From: Flavobacteriaceae bacterium
GTDB lineage: Bacteria > Bacteroidota > Bacteroidia > Flavobacteriales > Flavobacteriaceae
Direction: 5' to 3'
Assembly: GCA_002713495.1 (NCBI GenBank)
Contig: PATA01000017.1
Coordinates: 26,976-37,447, forward strand
DNA: 10,472 bases
Of this stretch, positions 6,816 to 10,472 are shown in pieces. Every line of letters begins with the position of its first letter. The first letter of the stretch is position 1. The notes beneath the pieces are model-generated. The model worked only from the letters and a program-made list of their open reading frames with translations. It searched no databases and had not been told where the DNA came from. The position numbers and the translations under genes are program-made.

Positions 6816-6989
6816 ATGAAAAAGTACAAAGGGCCCTTAACTATTCTTGCAATTGCTTATTTAATACTTCTTGTCCTAAGATATGTAAATAAAAGTTTGA
6901 GTTGGAGTGATCTTTTATTTCCAATAATTTTTGGTGTTACACTATTTATGGCCGATAAGTACGAAAAATCAAAGAAAAATAAAAAATGA
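6816..6989 (+). CDS. 57-aa two-helix membrane protein, coupled to next gene
   Basis: ATG at 6816-6818 and TGA at 6987-6989 give 57 aa: MKKYKGPLTILAIAYLILLV (1-20) begins the first helix (about 7-23). A polar loop (NKSLSWSD) and a second helix (about 33-46, LLFPIIFGVTLFMA) follow, then a basic tail (DKYEKSKKNKK). Its stop overlaps the next start as ATGA, a common sign of translational coupling. It lies 30 bp after the DUF6090-like gene. It is short enough to be missed by length cut-offs. I know no family; the coupled neighbour suggests the two peptides work together or that both serve the neighbouring envelope proteins. Confidence 0.7.
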   Translation: MKKYKGPLTILAIAYLILLVLRYVNKSLSWSDLLFPIIFGVTLFMADKYEKSKKNKK

Positions 6990-7168
6990 ACTGGATACCC
7001 TATTATTCCAAATATTTAAGCTGGTTAGGACTCGTAATTCTTTTTCTTTGGGTTTTATTTTATTGGTTAGATATTCCAAATTATAAAGAGATTGATAAAC
7101 CAATGGCAATTATCGGTATCATTTGTAATTTGTTCGGAAATTTTATGGAACAGATGAATAAAAAATAA
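6986..7168 (+). CDS. 60-aa two-helix membrane protein, unknown
   Basis: 60 aa from the ATG at 6986, which shares ATGA with the stop of the 57-aa gene. The N-terminus is aromatic (MNWIPYYSKYLSWLG). A first helix at about 11-28 (LSWLGLVILFLWVLFYWL) is followed by a charged loop (NYKEIDK) and a second, shorter hydrophobic part (about 40-52, MAIIGIICNLFGN), then MEQMNKK. The Dabb gene follows after 29 bp. I do not recognise a family. The 4-base overlap and the membrane topology support it as a real gene. Confidence 0.68.
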   Translation: MNWIPYYSKYLSWLGLVILFLWVLFYWLDIPNYKEIDKPMAIIGIICNLFGNFMEQMNKK

Positions 7169-7197
7169 TATTAAATTGTAAATAAAAATCCACACCT

Positions 7198-7584
7198 ATG
7201 AAGCAGCTTTTTATTATTTTATTATTTGTGCCAATTGTCTCTTTCGGACAGATAGACAAAATCAAAGAGCCGCTTATTCATACTGTACTTTTCTGGTTAA
7301 ATAATCCCGAAAGCGAGAAAGATCGTGATGCATTTGAAACTGCGATTCAAAAATTAATAGCTACTAATCCGCAAGGAATAAAATCTCATCTAGGAAAGCC
7401 TGCAAAAACAGGCAAACGCGGAGTAGTCGATAATAGTTTTACATATTTATATCTGATTACTTTCTCTTCTATTGAAGCGGAGGCTGCTTATCAAATTGAC
7501 CCAACCCATCTTAAGTTTATAGATCAAGCGAAACACCTGTGGAAAAAGGTTGTAGTTTATGACTCAAATGAAATTATTTATTAA
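7198..7584 (+). CDS. Secreted Dabb (stress-responsive A/B barrel) domain protein
   Basis: 128 aa. Residues 1-17 are a signal peptide (LLFVPIVSFG, cleavage before Gln18). The rest is one Dabb domain: HTVLFWLNNPES (28-39), GKPAKTGKRGVVDNSFTYLYLITFSS (66-91) and YQIDPTHLKFIDQAKHLWKKVVVYDS (98-123). Dabb proteins fold as ferredoxin-like alpha/beta barrels, usually as dimers. Some relatives are cyclases or stress proteins, but the biochemical role of secreted flavobacterial members is unknown. The domain fills the whole mature protein. It is the last gene of the plus-strand cluster, 29 bp after the 60-aa membrane gene, and converges with a minus-strand secreted protein 13 bp away. The family is confident; the function is open. 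Confidence 0.92.
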   Translation: MKQLFIILLFVPIVSFGQIDKIKEPLIHTVLFWLNNPESEKDRDAFETAIQKLIATNPQGIKSHLGKPAKTGKRGVVDNSFTYLYLITFSSIEAEAAYQIDPTHLKFIDQAKHLWKKVVVYDSNEIIY

Positions 7585-7597
7585 ATCATCTAAAAAA

Positions 7598-8227
7598 TTA
7601 ATTTGTATCAATTATTTCATCTGAGCCAAATAACTGGCCAATAAATTTTGAAAATATCGGCCTTCCTGAAGTTTTATTTCCAGTGTCCTTATCAAAAAGT
7701 TGAAAAGAAACATATTTAACTATTTTTTTGTTATGAAATCTTAACAATAATTTATCCCCCTCATTTTGGCCACCTTCCAGGACCTGAGAAATATCAGCAT
7801 ATTTTATTTTTTTTATTATTGGATGAGCTTTAAATTCCTTATACCCTTTTATCATTAAATTTCGAAGAAGATTAAATTTATCCTCACTTGCTAGATGAAA
7901 ACTTGATATTTTTGCTGTAGGATTTTCAACACCAAACTGAGTTAATTCAGTGTCAAAACCAATACTAAACATACTTACAAAAAAGACAGTATAAGTTCCA
8001 TCTTTATTTAATTCGCTTTGAACCAAATAAACATCACTCATTCCCCCACTTAATTTTGACATTGCTTTACCTAACTGACAACATTTTCCAATTGTTTGAG
8101 AAGATTTTTTTAGAGGTATAATTTCCTCGCTACTATCATAAAATATAAAATTAGGTTCATCCTCTTGAGCAAAAGAAAAATTTAGGTTTAATAAAAAAAG
8201 TAGTAATAGAGTAATAAAATTTTTCAT
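7598..8227 (-). CDS. Secreted protein, unknown
   Basis: 209 aa. Residues 1-20 form a signal peptide (LLLLFLLNLNFSFA, cleavage before Gln21). The mature protein begins with an acidic segment, then KKSSQTIGKCCQLGKAMSKLSGG, where Cys49-Cys50 are the only cysteines. It continues with alternating hydrophobic stretches (DVYLVQSELNKDGTYTVFFVSMFSIGF, KLLLRFHNKKIVKYVSFQLFDKDTG) that suggest a beta-rich periplasmic fold. I do not recognise a family. The full length, clean signal peptide and normal composition argue for a real gene. It stands alone on the minus strand. A candidate -7 box is at 8308-8315, and the leader shares its last bases with that of the gene starting at 10172. Confidence 0.82.
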   Translation of the reverse strand: MKNFITLLLLFLLNLNFSFAQEDEPNFIFYDSSEEIIPLKKSSQTIGKCCQLGKAMSKLSGGMSDVYLVQSELNKDGTYTVFFVSMFSIGFDTELTQFGVENPTAKISSFHLASEDKFNLLRNLMIKGYKEFKAHPIIKKIKYADISQVLEGGQNEGDKLLLRFHNKKIVKYVSFQLFDKDTGNKTSGRPIFSKFIGQLFGSDEIIDTN

Positions 8228-8307
8228 AGTGTATATAATTAATTTTCAGTACTATAAAATAAATTAAATTACAAAATATACTTTAATTATCCCAAAGTGT
8301 AACTTTT

Positions 8308-8315
8308 CAAATATA
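8308..8315 (-). promoter_or_regulatory. Candidate -7 box for the secreted unknown gene
   Basis: On the minus strand the bases read TATATTTG, an exact TAnnTTTG match, about 80 bp upstream of the ATG at 8227. A TTG (8333-8331) lies 15 bp further upstream, slightly closer than usual for a -33 element. It is plausible but not strong. Confidence 0.38.
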
Positions 8316-8360
8316 TGATAACGATTCTATCAATTAAAATAGAAATGGAATATTCGTACA

Positions 8361-8387
8361 TAAAAATAGTTAGTCAATTTTTGACTA
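8361..8387 (-). terminator. Intrinsic terminator after the DsrE-like gene
   Basis: TAGTCAA (8371-8377) and TTGACTA (8381-8387) form a 7-bp stem with a 3-nt loop. On the minus strand the hairpin comes about 41 bases after the stop at 8429 and is followed by ACTATTTTTA, a short U-run. This is the best terminator-like structure in the window. Confidence 0.5.
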
Positions 8388-8428
8388 GTTTACATAGTGT
8401 GAGTATTAACTGTAATTTTCTATCTAAG

Positions 8429-8950
8429 TTACTGCATCAATGCATACCCATTTAATTGATAATTAAGAAGTACGCTTGAACCCGAAAGAGCCTCAGTAAT
8501 ATTTTGGTTGATTTCCGAAACACCTATTTTTTTATAGGCAGTAGCCTGTGAACAAACAAATAGCTTAACTCCATACTGTGTTAAAAGATCTATTACCTCT
8601 GTATTTGGGTTTTTTTTACCATATTTTTTTTTATGTGCCTCATCTGTCAATACTATGTATGTTGCAGGCCCTTGAATGGTAGCGACTATTTTTACATCGT
8701 CCTTTAAAATATTTTTACAACCAAGCATATTTATAGCATGAGCTATACCATTTAGTCCTTTGTTTATTCCCTCTCTTGTCTCGCTGGTAGTTATTTTATA
8801 GACAATTTTGTATTCTAAATTATGATCTGGTTGTACTGCGATATTTTTTGAATACTTTATTTTTCCATAGCCTTCAATTATAGGAGTTACCCATTCTTGA
8901 CCATATACAAGTGAGGAAAACAAAACAAAAATTATGATCATTTTTTTCAT
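8429..8950 (-). CDS. Secreted DsrE/DsrF-like protein
   Basis: 173 aa. Residues 1-17 are a signal peptide (MIIIFVLFSSLVYG, cleavage before Gln18). The mature part has the DsrE/DsrF/TusD-like pattern: YKIVYKITTS (47-56), GIAHAINML (68-76), VKIVATIQGPATYIVLTDE (86-104), IDLLTQYGVKLFVCSQA (120-136) and a C-terminal helix-strand (EALSGSSVLLNYQLNGYALM). Cys133 in LFVCSQ is where cytoplasmic relatives carry the sulfur-relay cysteine. Cys78 (LGCKN) is the second cysteine. Cytoplasmic DsrE proteins move sulfane sulfur; exported single-domain versions are common in Bacteroidota and have no clear role. It is monocistronic-looking: a terminator-like hairpin follows at 8361-8387 and CATCTTTG (8993-8986), one base off the -7 box, precedes it. 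Confidence 0.88.
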   Translation of the reverse strand: MKKMIIIFVLFSSLVYGQEWVTPIIEGYGKIKYSKNIAVQPDHNLEYKIVYKITTSETREGINKGLNGIAHAINMLGCKNILKDDVKIVATIQGPATYIVLTDEAHKKKYGKKNPNTEVIDLLTQYGVKLFVCSQATAYKKIGVSEINQNITEALSGSSVLLNYQLNGYALMQ

Positions 8951-9004
8951 TTTTTAATGATTTATATTTAACAACAAGCAATATACAAAGATGCGTTTGA
9001 ACAT

Positions 9005-9026
9005 ACACAAGAAGATATACTTGTGT
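9005..9026. repeat. 7-bp inverted repeat upstream of the DsrE-like gene
   Basis: ACACAAG (9005-9011) and CTTGTGT (9020-9026) are exact reverse complements with an 8-nt loop. The repeat lies 18 bp past the stop of the minus-strand lipoprotein gene (9044) and about 12 bp upstream of the weak -7 box for the DsrE-like gene. It may end the lipoprotein transcript, although no U-run follows on that strand, or it may bind a regulator at the -33 position. Confidence 0.4.
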
Positions 9027-9043
9027 TTTAATTAATTGATTTA

Positions 9044-9403
9044 TTACTCTAGTTTTTCGTATACAATGAAAGTTACTTCGCCATTAGATTCTGAAAAGTT
9101 TTTCAAACGAATTTTATTTTTTTCATCGTTAATTCTAATCTCAACTGTAATAATAGGGGCTAAAATTTTATTGTCTGCAATAAAACCATCAATGGTAAAT
9201 TCACCATTAATTTGAGAATATTTGTAATCAATTATTGCACCACTACCACTAATACTCATTGTATTGGCATTAACATCAAAAAAAATTGTTTCATTAGTAT
9301 TTGATGAATACCATTTACCATTGATTAGGGATTCATCGGTAAACTTTTTAAATTCAGATGAACTACAACTAATAAAAAATAAAATAAAAAATATTCTTTT
9401 CAT
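9044..9403 (-). CDS. Small lipoprotein, lipocalin-like, unknown
   Basis: 119 aa from the ATG at 9401-9403. The signal MKRIFFILFFISC has lipobox FISC with lipidated Cys13, followed by SSSEF. The mature part opens with INGKWYSS, a G-x-W motif (Gly29-Trp31) as in lipocalin-like lipoproteins. It continues in short beta strands (ETIFFDVNANTMSISG, GEFTIDGFIADNKILAPIITVEIRI, KIRLKNFSESNGEVTFIVYEKL). The length is about one small beta barrel. There is no further cysteine. Its start codon lies 3 bases after the TAG of the Cys-rich micropeptide gene, so the two are almost certainly one transcript and probably translationally coupled. Lipocalin-like is a pattern reading, not a firm family call. Confidence 0.8.
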   Translation of the reverse strand: MKRIFFILFFISCSSSEFKKFTDESLINGKWYSSNTNETIFFDVNANTMSISGSGAIIDYKYSQINGEFTIDGFIADNKILAPIITVEIRINDEKNKIRLKNFSESNGEVTFIVYEKLE

Positions 9404-9406
9404 TTT

Positions 9407-9502
9407 CTAGCAATCACAACTAGAACAAGAACAAGGGTCACAAACACAACGAGAACAATTATTCTCTAAACATGGAGTGCAATTACAATTACAATTAATC
9501 AT
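9407..9502 (-). CDS. Cys-rich micropeptide (11 Cys in 31 aa), metallothionein-like
   Basis: ATG at 9500-9502 and TAG at 9407-9409 give 31 aa: MINCNCNCTPC, then LENNCSRCVCDPCSC, then SSCDC. Eleven cysteines fall at 4, 6, 8, 11, 16, 19, 21, 24, 26, 29 and 31. From Cys16 on, C-x-x-C-x is repeated three times and closed by Cys31, so C-x-C and C-x-x-C alternate. There are no His, aromatic or Lys residues, and there is no signal peptide. Such spacing is typical of metal-thiolate (metallothionein-like) peptides; I know no named family for this one. TAG-AAA-ATG joins it to the lipoprotein gene downstream. Upstream is a palindrome, TTTACGTAAA. Runs of AACAAG and ATTACA on the other strand mean that simple-sequence origin must be considered, but TGT/TGC at eleven codons in AT-rich DNA with a proper start and stop favours a gene. 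Metal binding is inference. Confidence 0.62.
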   Translation of the reverse strand: MINCNCNCTPCLENNCSRCVCDPCSCSSCDC

Positions 9503-9516
9503 AAGATAAAGTTTAA

Positions 9517-9526
9517 TTTACGTAAA
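9517..9526. promoter_or_regulatory. Palindrome upstream of the Cys-rich micropeptide
   Basis: TTTACGTAAA is a perfect 10-bp palindrome 14 bases before the micropeptide ATG. CAATTTTG (9538-9531, minus strand), one base off TAnnTTTG, sits just upstream, so transcription would start inside or next to the palindrome, a typical operator position. Short AT-rich palindromes do occur by chance. Confidence 0.3.
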
Positions 9527-9629
9527 GTTACAAAATTGATTGATTGGGTTTATTCTGAAAAAATAATCATTCTTTCTTTTTTATTTGTCTTGTTACTTAT
9601 ATATTATTGATTAGAATAAAATATCCACA

Positions 9630-9827
9630 ATGAAAAAGCTAATTCTTATTTTATTATTTGCTAGTTGCGGAAAAGAGTTTGAAACTCCAACTTGTTATAC
9701 CTGCACCAAAGATGATGTTACAGATACGATTTGTACTGGAGTTTCATATCTACCAACTGAGCAGGCTTTAAAAGATTATGTCTCAACACTAAGAAACGAT
9801 GGAACTACCTGTATAAAAGATGATTAA
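9630..9827 (+). CDS. Small Cys-containing lipoprotein, unknown
   Basis: 65 aa. MKKLILILLFASC ends in lipobox FASC with lipidated Cys13. The mature peptide has four more cysteines (22, 25, 35, 61), starting with TCYTCTKDD (a C-x-x-C), then ICTGVSYLPTEQALKDYVSTLRNDGTTCIKDD. The four cysteines could form two disulfides in the periplasm. The plan (lipid anchor, C-x-x-C, Thr-rich stretch, last Cys near the end) recalls small Bacteroidota lipoproteins I have seen unnamed; no function is known to me. It is divergent from the Cys-rich micropeptide operon across 127 bp, so the two could share control. TATTATTG (9602-9609) upstream is one base off the -7 box. Confidence 0.78.
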   Translation: MKKLILILLFASCGKEFETPTCYTCTKDDVTDTICTGVSYLPTEQALKDYVSTLRNDGTTCIKDD

Positions 9828-9992
9828 TTACCAAAAATAGGTTTCATTATCTCCATTCACTATTAGGTCTTTCTCATTAACTTAGTCAATCTGTGTTTTA
9901 ATATCATATGCTTATATATAATATGAAATGATTAAAACCAAAAGAACAAACCAAGCGACAAGTATACTTAGGTTAAACATTGGTATATGTGT

Positions 9993-10172
9993 TTAATTTT
10001 TTTGTTTGTTTAAATAAACAGGAAGCCACAGGAATGCGGTTAAAATAGGCCAAAAAATTAATTCCCAATCACCAGTGCCATTATAAACATTAACAATGCC
10101 ATAAATTAACGCAGGTATACAAAAACCAATTACTATAATTGTAAGCCAATTTTTTTTTATATATTTTTTCAT
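9993..10172 (-). CDS. 59-aa two-helix membrane protein
   Basis: ATG at 10170-10172 and TAA at 9993-9995 give 59 aa. A basic start (MKKYIKKNW) leads into a first helix (about 10-30, LTIIVIGFCIPALIYGIVNVY), a polar loop (NGTGDWE) and a second helix (about 38-54, LIFWPILTAFLWLPVYL), then a basic tail (NKQKN). Both termini should be cytoplasmic. It begins 42 bp below the stop of the InlB-repeat gene. An imperfect hairpin lies between them, so it may have its own promoter. Its leader and first codons share ATACACTATGAAAAA with the gene that starts at 8227. The family is not recognised, but the helix-turn-helix pattern with charged ends makes it a likely gene despite its size. Confidence 0.68.
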   Translation of the reverse strand: MKKYIKKNWLTIIVIGFCIPALIYGIVNVYNGTGDWELIFWPILTAFLWLPVYLNKQKN

Positions 10173-10187
10173 AGTGTATGAATTTTA

Positions 10188-10211
10188 AGTAAAGATAAAA
10201 TATCTTTTACT
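10188..10211 (-). terminator. Imperfect hairpin after the InlB-repeat gene
   Basis: AGTAAAGATA (10188-10197) pairs with TATCTTTTACT (10201-10211), with one bulged base and a 3-nt loop, right after the stop at 10215 on the minus strand. No strong U-run follows, so it may be a weak terminator, a transcript-stabilising hairpin or a regulatory site for the next gene. Confidence 0.35.
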
Positions 10212-10214
10212 CTA

Positions 10215-10472
10215 TTAAGGTCTTGCGTCTTCAGTTTCAATTTTAAAAAAAGCCGAAACATATCTGTCTGAATCTATTTTTATGGCTGCACGACAGTGGC
10301 GTGCCATGGCACATCGAGTTGGATGAGAATCAACCCCTTCCCATCGATCAAATTCATATCCTTGGTCTGGTGTTGCAGTAAGTGTTATTGCAACCCCTTC
10401 ATCATAAGTCCCGTTAGCGTCAGGTGATACTGACCCTCCTTCTCCAACCGTAACAGTCAGTTTGTATTGAGT
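10215..10472 (-). CDS. Surface protein C-terminus with InlB B-type repeat, partial
   Basis: The frame is open from the right edge to TAA at 10215-10217 and covers the last 85 residues; the start is outside the window. YKLTVTVGEGGSVSPDANG (3-21), TYDEGVAITLTATPDQGYEF (22-41) and DRWEG are the hallmark of the divergent InlB B-repeat, a beta-grasp-like unit common in bacterial surface proteins. The usual short loop before the last strand is replaced by SHPTRCAMARHCRAA, with Cys54 and Cys60 possibly forming a disulfide. IKIDSDRYVSAFF closes the repeat. The protein ends nine residues later (KIETEDARP) with no type IX sorting domain. The region is GC-rich by local standards: 29 of 60 bases at 10381-10440 are G/C, against 12 of 60 at 9961-10020. 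This may be recent acquisition or repeat-specific codon use. The domain call is firm; the whole protein is unknown. Confidence 0.88.
   Translation of the reverse strand, partial: TQYKLTVTVGEGGSVSPDANGTYDEGVAITLTATPDQGYEFDRWEGVDSHPTRCAMARHCRAAIKIDSDRYVSAFFKIETEDARP

Noticed and set aside
8315..8455. 46-aa plus-strand frame in the spacer before the DsrE-like gene
   Set aside because: It has no hydrophobic or domain pattern, overlaps the DsrE-like gene in antisense, and runs through the likely terminator hairpin.
9411..9500. Plus-strand Gln-rich frame opposite the Cys-rich micropeptide
   Set aside because: A TAG stop lies directly upstream in frame and no start codon is available, so the minus-strand reading is the only one with a start and stop.

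Overview
The window looks like a chromosomal segment of an AT-rich marine-type flavobacterium (Bacteroidota, probably Flavobacteriia). The evidence is very AT-rich intergenic DNA, exported proteins whose signal peptides end just before Gln (...FAQ, ...FGQ, ...FSQ), short lipoproteins with SC/NC lipoboxes, promoter boxes of the TAnnTTTG kind, and family content typical of that group (S1 sulfatase, ChbG-type deacetylase, S9 peptidase, Dabb protein, secreted DsrE-like protein, InlB-like repeat). No rRNA, tRNA, CRISPR array, transposase or phage gene was seen.

Layout. Positions 1-668 (+) hold the C-terminal part of a sulfatase. A minus-strand block (3218 down to 777) follows: a lipoprotein, two tiny two-helix membrane proteins, a ChbG/YdjC carbohydrate deacetylase starting at TTG inside the previous stop codon, a secreted six-repeat DUF6150-like protein, and another two-helix protein. 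Divergent from it is a complete secreted S9 prolyl-oligopeptidase-type peptidase (3359-5392, +), which converges with a Kazal-type inhibitor lipoprotein (5407-5625, -). A 347-bp gap carries the Kazal gene's probable promoter and a strong inverted repeat.

Positions 5973-7584 (+) form a likely operon: a DUF6090-like membrane-anchored protein, two tiny membrane proteins joined by an ATGA overlap (the first only 57 aa), and a secreted Dabb-domain protein. On the minus strand come a secreted unknown (7598-8227), a secreted DsrE-like protein (8429-8950), and a two-gene unit in which a 31-aa peptide with 11 cysteines (9407-9502) lies 3 bases upstream of a lipocalin-like lipoprotein (9044-9403). A small Cys-containing lipoprotein (9630-9827, +) is divergent. 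The right end has a 59-aa two-helix protein (9993-10172, -) and the C-terminus of an InlB-type repeat protein (10215 to the edge, -), which is clearly richer in GC than its surroundings.

Most products act at the envelope: sulfate ester removal, deacetylation of amino sugars, peptide hydrolysis and its possible inhibition, and many small lipoproteins or membrane peptides. The sulfatase and deacetylase would fit use of sulfated or N-acetylated glycans, but they are on opposite strands and no SusC/SusD pair or glycoside hydrolase is in view, so a polysaccharide utilisation locus is not shown. The best candidate for something undescribed is the Cys-rich, metallothionein-like micropeptide at 9407-9502.
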